Positions 45,842 to 55,357 of a stretch of DNA of 64,000 nucleotides are shown here, in pieces. The DNA comes from Clostridiales bacterium (lineage in GTDB: Bacteria > Bacillota > Clostridia > Saccharofermentanales > Saccharofermentanaceae). Within the stretch, counting starts at the first letter, position 1; every line of letters starts with the position of its first letter. The position numbers and the translations under genes are program-made. The stretch spans positions 1-64,000 of the forward strand of contig JAGAAI010000080.1 in NCBI GenBank assembly GCA_017615325.1. The letters are read 5' to 3'. The notes beneath the pieces were generated by a model, which was not told the origin of the DNA, did not search any database, and saw only the letters and a list, made by a program, of their open reading frames with translations.

Positions 45842-48328
45842 TTACTTGGCTACGATGTTTGCAAGCCTTCCTTTGACATAGATGAACTTGACGATGTTGC
45901 GGCCGGCAAGGGCTTCAGCCAGTCGGCTGTCTGCCTTGACGATCTCCTCAACAGCAGCCTGGTCTGCATCAGAAGGGATGTCGACCTTGAACTGGATCCT
46001 GCCGTTGATCTGGACTGCGATCTCGACCGTGTCGAGGACAAGTGCAGATTCGTCGTACTCAGGCCATTTTTCGTTGAAGATGGAGTAGCCGTTACCCAAT
46101 GTCTCCCAGATCTCTTCAGTGAAGTGAGGAGCGAAGGGGGAGAGGATAAGGACTAACTTCTCGAATGCCTGTCTTAATACTGCCGGATCTGTATCTTCAG
46201 CCTGCTGGTACTTACCGATCGCGTTTAAGAGCTCCATCATACGGGCGATTGCCGTATTGAACTGGAAGCGGTCGATATCGGTCGTTGCAGCCTTGATGGC
46301 ATAGTTAACTGCGTAGTTAAGATCCTTTGCGGATGCTGTTACAGCGGCTTCAGCAGAAGGCGTTGACGCATTGGGAGCTGCCGCTACGACATCTTCCGTG
46401 AGCCTTTCGATCCTTCTGATGAACTTGACTATGGCCTGGAGACCTTCGTCGTTCCAGGGACCGCCGTCGATATAGGAGAAGCCGAAGCCCAAGTATGTTC
46501 TGAATACGTCGGATCCGTACTTGATGATGTAATCGTCAGGCATAACGGTGTTGCCCTTGGACTTACTCATCTTCTGGCCGTCTGAACCAAGGATTACACC
46601 CTGGTGTACGAGGCTCTTGAAGGGCTCGTCGAAATCGAGCAGGCCCATGTCACGCATTGCCTTTGTGAAGAATCTTGCGTAGAGGAGATGCATCGAAGCA
46701 TGCTCGGCACCGCCTACGTACTTATCGACAGGGCACATCTTGTTGATCTTGTCCTTGTCGAAGATCTTATCTGCGTTTTTGTTATCTGCATAACGGAACT
46801 GATACCAGGAAGAGTCAACGAAAGTATCCATCGTATCAGGGTCACGCTTGGCATCAGCGCCGCACTTGGGGCACTTGCAGTTGATGAAGCTTGCGCACTT
46901 TGCAAGAGGTGACTCTCCGTCGGGCTTGAATTCGACATCGTAAGGGAGGAGGACAGGAAGGTCTTCTTCCGGAACGGGTACGACGCCGCACTCAGGGCAG
47001 TGGATCATGGGGATAGGTGTGCCCCAGTAACGCTGACGGGAGATAAGCCAGTCACGGAGCCTGTAGTTGACTTTCTTCTCGCCCATGCCCATCGTGGCAA
47101 GCTTTGCAACGATCGCATCGATGGCTTCGTGCATCTCCAAACCGTCGAATTCACCGGAATTAACGAGTACACCGCTCTTCTCACAGTAGGGGAGCTCGTC
47201 GTCGACTCCGGGAGCGGACTGTACTACACGGATGATCTCAAGGCCGTACTTTTTGGCGAATTCAAAGTCACGCTCGTCGTGAGATGGAACAGCCATAACA
47301 ACGCCCGTGCCGTAACCTGCGATAACGTAGTCAGCAGCCCAGATCGGGACTTTGCGGCCGTTCAAGGGGTGGATGGCGTAAGATCCGGTGAATACACCTG
47401 TCTTCTCACGTGTCGTGGACATTCTGTCGATATCCGTTACCTTGGATGTAGCACGCTTGTATTCTTCGACTGCTTCGCGGCAATCGTCTGTTGTAAGCTT
47501 GTCGCAGAGCTCGGATTCGGGTGCTACGACAACGTATGTACAGCCCATGAAGGTATCTGCACGTGTCGTGAATACTTCGAGCTTGACGGGATCACCGTTC
47601 TCGTCAGTTAACTTCTCACCGTTCTTCACGACGTAGAGAGCTACCTGGGAGCCTTCTGAACGGCCGATCCAGTTGGTCTGGATCTTCTTTGTCTTCTCAG
47701 GCCAGTCGAGGTCAGGGATGCAGTCCAGGAGCTCCTGGGCGTAATCCGTGATCTTGAAAAACCACTGGGTCATGTGCTTGTGGATGACTTCGGATCCGCA
47801 CCTCTCGCACGCACCGTCTACGACCTGCTCGTTTGCAAGAACGGTGTTACAGGAAGGACACCAGTTAACGGGTGCGTTCTTCCTGTATGCCAGGCCCTTC
47901 TCGAAGAGCTTGATGAAGAACCACTGGTTCCATTTGTAGTATTCGGGAGTGCAGGTAGCAAGCTCGTAGTTCCAGTCGAAGGTTGCGCCCATCTCGCGGA
48001 GCTGCTTCTCCATTGTCTCGATATTCTTCATCGTGGAATCCTTGGGGTGGATCCCTGTCTTGATGGCATAGTTCTCGGCAGGGAGACCGAAAGCGTCGAA
48101 TCCCATGGGGTGGAATACGTTAAAGCCCTGCATTCTCTTCATTCTGGACCAGGAGTCCGTAAGAGAGTAGTTGTACCAGTGACCTAAGTGAAGGTTGGCA
48201 CCTGAAGGGTATGAGAACATCTCAAGGCAGTAGAGCTTCTTGCCTTCCTTGTTCTCGTCAAAGTTGTAAAGACCTGTATCGGCCCACTTCTTTTGCCACT
48301 TGCGGTCGATGTCGATTGAATACTTCAT
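45842..48328 (-). CDS. leuS: Leucyl-tRNA synthetase
   Basis: 828 residues, class I. Signatures are [18 protein letters not shown] (HLGH), the CP1 editing domain with [11 protein letters not shown] near residues 290-310, two Cys pairs (CPSC..CERC), and KMSKS in [12 protein letters not shown]-terminal domain of about 65 residues contacts tRNA. GGGAGAGAAG lies before the ATG. The leader is short and no T-box was seen, in contrast to aspS. Confidence 0.98.
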   Translation of the reverse strand: MKYSIDIDRKWQKKWADTGLYNFDENKEGKKLYCLEMFSYPSGANLHLGHWYNYSLTDSWSRMKRMQGFNVFHPMGFDAFGLPAENYAIKTGIHPKDSTMKNIETMEKQLREMGATFDWNYELATCTPEYYKWNQWFFIKLFEKGLAYRKNAPVNWCPSCNTVLANEQVVDGACERCGSEVIHKHMTQWFFKITDYAQELLDCIPDLDWPEKTKKIQTNWIGRSEGSQVALYVVKNGEKLTDENGDPVKLEVFTTRADTFMGCTYVVVAPESELCDKLTTDDCREAVEEYKRATSKVTDIDRMSTTREKTGVFTGSYAIHPLNGRKVPIWAADYVIAGYGTGVVMAVPSHDERDFEFAKKYGLEIIRVVQSAPGVDDELPYCEKSGVLVNSGEFDGLEMHEAIDAIVAKLATMGMGEKKVNYRLRDWLISRQRYWGTPIPMIHCPECGVVPVPEEDLPVLLPYDVEFKPDGESPLAKCASFINCKCPKCGADAKRDPDTMDTFVDSSWYQFRYADNKNADKIFDKDKINKMCPVDKYVGGAEHASMHLLYARFFTKAMRDMGLLDFDEPFKSLVHQGVILGSDGQKMSKSKGNTVMPDDYIIKYGSDVFRTYLGFGFSYIDGGPWNDEGLQAIVKFIRRIERLTEDVVAAAPNASTPSAEAAVTASAKDLNYAVNYAIKAATTDIDRFQFNTAIARMMELLNAIGKYQQAEDTDPAVLRQAFEKLVLILSPFAPHFTEEIWETLGNGYSIFNEKWPEYDESALVLDTVEIAVQINGRIQFKVDIPSDADQAAVEEIVKADSRLAEALAGRNIVKFIYVKGRLANIVAK

Positions 48329-48490
48329 TATTCTTCTCTCCCAAGTTTATCTTAATTTTTAACAACTAATTGTAACACTTGTTAGGCTACTTGTGATTGA
48401 TTTTTAACGATTGTAATGCAATAATTTATCTGTTTGCGATAAAGAATTCGCATCTTTTGTGATGCGTTGTCAATATACGAGGTATTTTAT

Positions 48491-49501
48491 ATGGCATTAG
48501 GAATGGAAATCGGCATCGATCTGGGTACAAGTTCTGTCCTCATCTATCAGAGAGGTCAGGGCGTAAAGCTCGTTCAGCCTTCAGTTGTAGCAGTTAACAG
48601 CAAGACCGGCAAGGTCCTGGCTGTAGGTGAGCAGGCTAGCCTCATGTTGGGAAGGACTCCTAACGTTGTAGAGGCTATCCGTCCCTTAAGAGAGGGTGTT
48701 ATCTCCGACTTCAGAGCTACTGAAGTCATGCTCAAGGCTTTTATCGGCGAAGTCTGCAAGGGCTTCAGGGCCACATATTTTAAGCCTACTATAGTTGTCT
48801 GCGTTCCTTCGGTAATCACGCCCGTTGAGCAGCAGGCTGTTGAGAATGCCTGCCGTCACGCAGGCGCCAAGGATGTCTTCCTTATTAGAGAGCCTATCGC
48901 TGCAGCTATCGGCGCAGGTATCGATATTACCAAGGCCTGCGGTTCCATGATCGTTGATATCGGCGGCGGAACCACGGATATTGCAGTTATCTCCCTCTGT
49001 GAGCCTGTTGTTGACGCATCCTTGAAGGTTGCAGGCGACAAGTTCGACGAGGCTATAATAAAGCACGTACGTAAGCGTCACAACATCCTCATCGGTGAGA
49101 AGACAGCCGAGAAGCTCAAGATCGAGATCGGCTGCGCTTACCCGAGAGATGAGGAGCTCACACTGGATGTTCAGGGACGTAATATCATCACGGGTCTTCC
49201 TTCGACAGTTACAGTATCTTCAACAGAGATGCTCGAAGCTCTGGAAGAGCCTATCGGACAGATCTTCGAGGCTGTACATAACGTTCTTGAGAGGACACCT
49301 CCGGAACTCATGGCTGATATCTCCCAGAGGGGTATCGTTATGACCGGCGGCGGTGCTATGCTCTATGGTCTTGACCACATGCTCTCGAACCGTATCGGTA
49401 TTGATGTTTCCCTGGCTCAGGACCCGATAAGATGCGTTGTTATCGGCACAGGTAAGTCGCTTGACCTTATGGACAAGTTCGCTGCATTAAGTGACGAGTA
49501 A
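48491..49501 (+). CDS. mreB: Rod-shape actin-like protein MreB/Mbl
   Basis: 336 residues from ATG 48491, with CGAGGT upstream; the TTG at 48467 adds eight unlikely residues. The phosphate-1 motif IGIDLGTSSVLIY, phosphate-2 VDIGGGTTDIAVIS and the adenosine motif VMTGGGAMLYGLD identify it. It polymerises under the membrane and guides elongation wall synthesis. mreC and mreD are not adjacent, as is usual for mbl-type copies. It is monocistronic with its own terminator. Confidence 0.95.
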   Translation: MALGMEIGIDLGTSSVLIYQRGQGVKLVQPSVVAVNSKTGKVLAVGEQASLMLGRTPNVVEAIRPLREGVISDFRATEVMLKAFIGEVCKGFRATYFKPTIVVCVPSVITPVEQQAVENACRHAGAKDVFLIREPIAAAIGAGIDITKACGSMIVDIGGGTTDIAVISLCEPVVDASLKVAGDKFDEAIIKHVRKRHNILIGEKTAEKLKIEIGCAYPRDEELTLDVQGRNIITGLPSTVTVSSTEMLEALEEPIGQIFEAVHNVLERTPPELMADISQRGIVMTGGGAMLYGLDHMLSNRIGIDVSLAQDPIRCVVIGTGKSLDLMDKFAALSDE

Positions 49502-49526
49502 AAGGTTATAAGTTTGTCAGATCGAT

Positions 49527-49559
49527 GAGGCTGTCCATTGTGGGCAGCCTCTTGTTTTT
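49527..49559 (+). terminator. Terminator of mreB
   Basis: GAGGCTGTCC (49527-49536) pairs with GGGCAGCCTC (49542-49551), one G-U, followed by TTGTTTTT. Confidence 0.92.
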
Positions 49560-49630
49560 CTGTTGAAAATCGCCCTATATTTTTATATTATTGACAGGTA
49601 GGCTTTTCGAACGATAGAGGGGAATTCTTG

Positions 49631-52423
49631 ATGAAGACTATACAGACCAAGCTGATCCTTGTCATATCTATTGTCATCTTCGTCGTTATCAGTGCGTTTC
49701 TCGTTACTTCAACGACCAGGACCAATGCGATCCTTAATGATGACTCTAAGGAGATCCTTGGCGAAGCGGCAGATTATAATGCCAACATAATTGACGATAA
49801 CTTCCGTTCGACGGAGCAGTCCGTCGGTACTATCTATAACTACGCTCTGAAGAGGGCGGAGACCTACACGGCATTCCTTCAGAAGGAAGACGAGCGTGAC
49901 AAGTACACATACGACGTATCGGAGCTCGGCAAGAGCATCGCCGAGAACACCCGTGGCGCCATGGCCGTTTATCTCCGTTATAATCCCGATGACTACGGCC
50001 CTACGAGCGGATTCTGGTACACGATAAATCTCTCCGATAACTCCTGGCAGCCTTCTGTTCCTACGGACATGAGCCTTTACGACAAAGACGATCTTGAGCA
50101 TGTCGGCTGGTACTATATCCCTGTTGCCACAGGGGAACCAATGTGGATGGATCCTTACTACAACGCCAACCTCGGTGTTGACATGATCTCTTATATCATC
50201 CCGTATTTTTACGACGAATACACGGTCGGCATCATCGGAATGGATATCAGCATGGACCTGCTCAAGGAATCCGTATCGAAAGTATCCGTTTACGAGACAG
50301 GGCGCGCATTCCTTATCGATAAGAAGGGCAATGTCATTTATCACGAGGACATGCCGGACGGATGTGAATTCTCTAACCTTTCAGAAGAAGATCAGAAATA
50401 CTTTAACAGCATCTTAGATCTGAAACTTGACGAACTGTCAGTATTCAGGTCCCGTGACGGCAGGGAACAGAAGCTTATCCTGAAAGAACTCAAGAACGGG
50501 ATGATCCTTGGTATATACGCGCCGAGCCAGGAGATCAATGCCCCCAGAAGAAATCTTCTTATGCAATTGCTTCTTGTGTCGGTGATAATCATTGTTTTCG
50601 CTCTCATGCTCACGATGGTCTGGGTAAGGTCTCTTACGAAGCCTCTGAAGAAGATGACACAGGTCGCAGAGCACTACGCAGACGGTGATTTCAGCGAGCA
50701 GATGAGCGTTAAGAGTAAAGACGAGATCGGTACTCTGTCGCGATCTCTTCAGACGATGTCGTCCTCATTGCAGGAGCAGATACGTCTTGCGGACTCTGCC
50801 AACAAAGCAAAGAGTGACTTCCTTGCCAATATGTCTCATGAGATCCGTACGCCTATCAATACGATCATCGGAATGAACGAGATGATCCTGCATGAGTCTG
50901 AAGAACCCGAGATACTGGATTATTCATCAAATATCCAGACGGCAGGCAAGACCCTCCTGTCGCTCGTTAATACTATCCTTGACTTCTCTAAGATCGAAGA
51001 CGGAAAGATGGAGATCATTCCGGTCAACTACGGGACTGCATCTGCCATCAACAATGTAGCCGTATCGATCATGGAGCGTGCCAAGGCCAAAGATCTTGAG
51101 TTTGTTCTGGATGTTGACGAGAACCTGCCCTCTATAATGTGGGGCGATGATATCCGCATTACCCAGATCCTGATGAACCTGCTTACGAACGCAGTCAAAT
51201 ACACCGAGAGGGGCAAGATCCTGCTTACGATCCATGAGAAGAGCCGCAGCGAGGATGAAATAGATCTGTTCTTCTCTGTTAAAGACACCGGTATCGGTAT
51301 CAAGGAAGAAGACCTTTCGAAGCTCTTTGAGTCCTTTGAACGTATCGAGGAGAAGCGCAACCGCAATATCGAGGGTACGGGACTTGGAATGGCGATCGTC
51401 AACCGCCTCCTCTCCATGATGGGCAGCCACCTTGAGGTTGACAGCACTTACGGCAAAGGCTCTGAATTCTCTTTCATACTGCATCAGAAGATAGTTGACG
51501 ACAGACCGATAGGAAACTACGTCGAGCGCCTCCATAAGGTCTCGAACCTTGCTTCATCCAAGACCAGACTGCATGTTAAGGGCGCTGATATACTGGTTGT
51601 TGACGATAATGAGATGAACCTCAAGGTCGCAAGGAACTTAATGAGCCTCAACGGTATCGTGCCTGACCTTGCGATCTCGGGAGCTGATGCAATAACCCTC
51701 ATAAGGAGCAAGCATTACCACATTGTCTTCTTAGATCACATGATGCCGAAGATGGACGGTATCGAGACACTGCAGAAGCTTCGCGAACAGGAACTCCTGC
51801 CATATGACACGACCGTGATAGCGCTTACCGCGAACGCTATAGTAGGCGCAAAAGAAACATATCTTAATGCGGGCTTCGACGACTATCTGTCCAAGCCGAT
51901 AGATATTTCCAAGTTAGAGGAGATCCTTGTTAAGTATCTCCCGAGCGGGATCGTGAAGATCGAAGACATTACGGCAGATCCTTCTGAAGATAAGGATGAC
52001 GAGATCCTGGACTTTGCTCCCGTAGATGACGGGTCTTCGTCCTCGAAAAGTGCTTCTTCAGTTTCTGACCGCCTTGCGGAGCTTTCTGATATGGGCTTTA
52101 ACACAGCCTCAGGAGTAGCTTACTGTGCAGGCGACGAGGACTTCTACTACGAGATGCTTAAGACCTTTGGAGACGAATGGAAGGAGAAGTCCGAAGCCAT
52201 AAGGGCTGACTTTGAGAATAAGGATATTGCAGATTACCAGATCCGTGTGCATGCACTTAAGAGCACGGCCAAGACCATTGGAGCTGATGATCTGTCGGCT
52301 TTGGCCCTCGCCCAGGAAGAAGCCGCAAAGATAAAGGATCAGGCTGCAATAGATAACGGAGCTCAAGCCTTGCTGGACTTTTATTCCGATACTGTGAGCA
52401 AGATCAGGAAAGTATTGGGTTAA
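49631..52423 (+). CDS. Hybrid sensor histidine kinase with receiver and HPt domains
   Basis: 930 residues from ATG 49631 (a TTG lies directly before it); AGGGG is 9 nt upstream. A first membrane helix (about 7-27) and a second (about 310-330) enclose a dCACHE-like sensor (WMDPYYNANLG region). Then come HAMP, HisKA with H403 in MSHEIRTPINTI, HATPase_c (ILMNLLTNAVKYT, GTGLGMAIV), a receiver domain with D702 in VFLDHMMPKMDG, and a C-terminal HPt with H874 in VHALKSTAKTIGA. It is a complete intramolecular phosphorelay. No response regulator is adjacent, so the final target lies elsewhere. The ligand is unknown; dCACHE domains often bind small nutrients. Confidence 0.93.
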   Translation: MKTIQTKLILVISIVIFVVISAFLVTSTTRTNAILNDDSKEILGEAADYNANIIDDNFRSTEQSVGTIYNYALKRAETYTAFLQKEDERDKYTYDVSELGKSIAENTRGAMAVYLRYNPDDYGPTSGFWYTINLSDNSWQPSVPTDMSLYDKDDLEHVGWYYIPVATGEPMWMDPYYNANLGVDMISYIIPYFYDEYTVGIIGMDISMDLLKESVSKVSVYETGRAFLIDKKGNVIYHEDMPDGCEFSNLSEEDQKYFNSILDLKLDELSVFRSRDGREQKLILKELKNGMILGIYAPSQEINAPRRNLLMQLLLVSVIIIVFALMLTMVWVRSLTKPLKKMTQVAEHYADGDFSEQMSVKSKDEIGTLSRSLQTMSSSLQEQIRLADSANKAKSDFLANMSHEIRTPINTIIGMNEMILHESEEPEILDYSSNIQTAGKTLLSLVNTILDFSKIEDGKMEIIPVNYGTASAINNVAVSIMERAKAKDLEFVLDVDENLPSIMWGDDIRITQILMNLLTNAVKYTERGKILLTIHEKSRSEDEIDLFFSVKDTGIGIKEEDLSKLFESFERIEEKRNRNIEGTGLGMAIVNRLLSMMGSHLEVDSTYGKGSEFSFILHQKIVDDRPIGNYVERLHKVSNLASSKTRLHVKGADILVVDDNEMNLKVARNLMSLNGIVPDLAISGADAITLIRSKHYHIVFLDHMMPKMDGIETLQKLREQELLPYDTTVIALTANAIVGAKETYLNAGFDDYLSKPIDISKLEEILVKYLPSGIVKIEDITADPSEDKDDEILDFAPVDDGSSSSKSASSVSDRLAELSDMGFNTASGVAYCAGDEDFYYEMLKTFGDEWKEKSEAIRADFENKDIADYQIRVHALKSTAKTIGADDLSALALAQEEAAKIKDQAAIDNGAQALLDFYSDTVSKIRKVLG

Positions 52424-52500
52424 TCTGATCTCAAAAAGTATAACTTACTATATGATATTCCTGTTCACGACTTTGGTTCACTGGATCGCAATATAGTGGA

Positions 52501-52532
52501 AGGAACTCGTGACACCCCTCCACAAAGTTCCT
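52501..52532. repeat. Short inverted repeat downstream of the kinase
   Basis: AGGAACT (52501-52507) and AGTTCCT (52526-52532) flank an 18-nt loop, followed by GTTAAG. It may be a weak 3' end for the kinase transcript. Confidence 0.4.
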
Positions 52533-52548
52533 GTTAAGACAAAATAAG

Positions 52549-52575
52549 AGAGCCTCCCCGGGCAGGGGAGGCTCT
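52549..52575 (-). terminator. Terminator of the xylanase gene (minus strand)
   Basis: AGAGCCTCCCC (52549-52559) pairs with GGGGAGGCTCT (52565-52575). On the minus strand the stem is followed by CTTATTTTGT; the plus strand lacks a T tail. Confidence 0.85.
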
Positions 52576-52598
52576 TGCTGTCAGAACTGTTGGATGGA

Positions 52599-55151
52599 TC
52601 AGCCGACCAGGTTGATCGTACCGAAAACCTCGGGGTTCATGTAACCCGTGCCGGTGTCGTCAGCCCAGCTGATGGTGCCGAGACGGGATCCTGCGGAACC
52701 TGCATCGTTGACCTGAAGTTCGAGGCCTACGGATGTTGCGCCGGCTTCGGGCTTGATATCAGTCCACTTGAAGGATGCTTCGACGATGTAGCCGTCGTCA
52801 GTGAGCTTAACTGCGGACTTCATATTCTTCTCGATGCACTTGTCGCCGTTGAAGGAGAGGAAATTCTCGTAACTTACACGGTACTGCTTGTCATCAGGCT
52901 CGTAGCCGCCGGCCTTGCTGTTGTTCTCGTCGATGAAGACTTCGATGGAATCCTGCTCCCATGCGTTCTCGTTGGCCTTGTTCAAGACGGAATCCTTAAC
53001 GTTGAAGAGGACATAGAGGTTGTCCTTGTCCCAGAGGAGCTTTGCAGTGCCTTCGCACTTGGCACCGAGGTTGATCGACAGAGGGACTTCTGCAGCCTTG
53101 TCCCATTCCTTATCTACCTTGCCGTCGATCTTGACTGTGCCCTTCTTGACCTCCATTGTGGGGCGCTCCAGCTTCTTGATATCGAAGTTGAGCTTTGAAG
53201 AGTCAACGAATGCCCAGTAAGAGAGCTTGGCCTGATATCTTCCGTCGAAAAGGAGAGGATACTGGGTCGAAGCACCGTTTGCAGCTCCGCCTACATTGTT
53301 CTGGGACTGCAGCCAGGAGTGAGGATCGATTACTCCCCAGACAGTAAAGCCGGAGACATCGATGCCGTCTTCCTTGTCGAGCGTCTTAAGTGTCTCGTAG
53401 ATCTGGTTGATATATACAGCCTGGAGGTTGTATTCATCAGGGAGTTTTTCCTTGCTTCCGTCGAAGCCTGCACTGTTCTTGACATCAAATTCTGTGAACT
53501 GGACTTTGTCTACGACCTTGGCATATTCTCTTACGCATGCCTCGATCTGGCTTACGGAAGGTGCATTGACCGTATAGTGTCCCTGCATGCCGAATCCCGT
53601 GATCCTTGTTCCTTCGGCTGCCTTAACGTCCTTGATGAGCTGGACTATTCCTGCGCACTTCTTGGAGTTGCACTCGTTATAGTCGTTGTAGTAGAGCTCG
53701 AGGGAAGAGGGGGCATACTTGTTGGCGAACTTGAATGCGTTGATGATGTATTCATTGCTGCCATAGACCTTCCACCAGGATGACTTGCTTCCGTGAGTTG
53801 AATCTGTAAGCTTGTCTTCGCCGGGTTCCTCGTGAGTCCTGTAAGTGTTGGTGTTGTCGCTTATTGCTTCGTTGACTACATCCCAGCCGTAGAACATATC
53901 CTTGTACTTGCTGTCGGGACCCGTGTAGTATTCGAGCATGGTCTTGATGTACCATTCGAGTCGCTTATTCATCTCGTCCTTGGAAACATAGTCCTTGGAA
54001 GGATCGTAATCGACGTGGAAGAACCATTCGGGTGTCTGTGAGTGCCATACGAGCACGTGACCTCTTACCTTGATGATCTTGTCAGGGTTTGCCGTATTCC
54101 ATTCCAGGATCTTGTCGAGGATGGCATCAGCACGTGTGTGATCGAGAACGGGGACCATCATCTTCTCACCGTTGAATTCGACTTCTTCACGCTTGCCGGA
54201 AGCATTGTTGTTGTATCCGAACATTGCATCAGGCTTAAGTTCGTTGCCGATCGTTATCGCATTGAAGTGCTTGGTAACGATTTCCATCAGTTTCTCATCG
54301 GACAGCTCGGACTGAACGATGGATACGCCGCAGATGGCATCCTTGCCTATGCCGTCATCAGATGCAACGACAGAGGAGAGGTCAGGAATGTCCTTTTCCA
54401 CTTCGGCGGGACCTAAGTCTTCTTCTGACTTATCGGGAGCCAGGATCATGCCTGCGATGTAGTAGTCACCCTTTACGCATGTTCCGCTGCCGTAGTCGGT
54501 TCCCTGCTCGATGATGCGGATAACCGCCTTATCAAGGTTGCCGCTCCATTGAGGAGTGAACGTGCCGGAAAATCTTGTCCATTCACCGGGTTTTAGCTGC
54601 TGGCTGCAAGCGCCGGTGATCTCATTGGAATAAGACCCGAGATAGCTGGTCTGGCCGTCTACTGTAAGGTAGGGGGCAAAGTCTATCTGACACTGATCGG
54701 AGGGAGCTCCGTCGTAGTCGGAAGAAAGCTTTGCATAGAATTCGTAATTGTAAGTAACACCGCTCTGGATATCAGCAGTAACGTCCTGCGCGAAACAGTC
54801 GTAGGGAGAGGCGGAAGCAGGGTCTCTGTCGATGAGTCCGTAGTCAGGATAGTTGTCACTTTTTTCTTGTGCATCGCTGCCTTTGGAGATCTTGGAACTG
54901 CCGCATTCTATTGACCAGACGCTGACATCGTCTTCCTCGAAAAGTCCGTTCTTGATGATGTTGCCTTCAGAGGAAACTTTGCTTTCGATGGGCGGCATCG
55001 TCCAGAGCTCTTCGGTCGTTTCTGTTGTAGCCTTGCTTTCTTCAGTCTCCGAACTGTTTTCGCTAATCTTAGTCTCAGCGGGTACATTGTTGCAGGCAAC
55101 AGCTGATAAGAGCATCAAACCTGCAAGTGTTAAAGTTAATACCTTTTTCAT
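52599..55151 (-). CDS. Lipoprotein endo-1,4-beta-xylanase, GH10 with CBM22-like and CBM9-like modules
   Basis: 850 residues. A lipoprotein signal ends LLSAVAC (Cys about residue 20), followed by a Ser/Thr/Glu-rich linker. Residues about 62-240 are a CBM4/22-type module. The GH10 barrel runs from about 265 to 660: GNELKPDAM, HVLVWHSQTPEWFF, the acid/base E428 in WDVVNEA, and the nucleophile E554 in QFTEFD. A C-terminal CBM9-type domain (about 680-850, IDGKVDKEWDKA) closes it. It cleaves xylan at the cell surface. TAGGAGG lies before the ATG. No other xylan genes are adjacent. Confidence 0.95.
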   Translation of the reverse strand: MKKVLTLTLAGLMLLSAVACNNVPAETKISENSSETEESKATTETTEELWTMPPIESKVSSEGNIIKNGLFEEDDVSVWSIECGSSKISKGSDAQEKSDNYPDYGLIDRDPASASPYDCFAQDVTADIQSGVTYNYEFYAKLSSDYDGAPSDQCQIDFAPYLTVDGQTSYLGSYSNEITGACSQQLKPGEWTRFSGTFTPQWSGNLDKAVIRIIEQGTDYGSGTCVKGDYYIAGMILAPDKSEEDLGPAEVEKDIPDLSSVVASDDGIGKDAICGVSIVQSELSDEKLMEIVTKHFNAITIGNELKPDAMFGYNNNASGKREEVEFNGEKMMVPVLDHTRADAILDKILEWNTANPDKIIKVRGHVLVWHSQTPEWFFHVDYDPSKDYVSKDEMNKRLEWYIKTMLEYYTGPDSKYKDMFYGWDVVNEAISDNTNTYRTHEEPGEDKLTDSTHGSKSSWWKVYGSNEYIINAFKFANKYAPSSLELYYNDYNECNSKKCAGIVQLIKDVKAAEGTRITGFGMQGHYTVNAPSVSQIEACVREYAKVVDKVQFTEFDVKNSAGFDGSKEKLPDEYNLQAVYINQIYETLKTLDKEDGIDVSGFTVWGVIDPHSWLQSQNNVGGAANGASTQYPLLFDGRYQAKLSYWAFVDSSKLNFDIKKLERPTMEVKKGTVKIDGKVDKEWDKAAEVPLSINLGAKCEGTAKLLWDKDNLYVLFNVKDSVLNKANENAWEQDSIEVFIDENNSKAGGYEPDDKQYRVSYENFLSFNGDKCIEKNMKSAVKLTDDGYIVEASFKWTDIKPEAGATSVGLELQVNDAGSAGSRLGTISWADDTGTGYMNPEVFGTINLVG

Positions 55152-55357
55152 GAATACCTCCTACGTAAAGATATAAGCTAACCAAAATAAAATATATATT
55201 AAAAGAAGCCCTTTTAAAACCGACAAATTCTAGCATTTAGAGGGTTGGAATTGATCACATGGAGACAGGGACTGCCCTACAATTATTGACTGTTTTGTAG
55301 TATCATTATCAAAGTTTTGTCAAATACTCTGATGAATACTCATTAAGGGGGAGAAAT

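Noticed and set aside
47000..47611. 203-codon plus-strand frame inside leuS
   Set aside because: It lies fully opposite the conserved leuS catalytic and editing domains.
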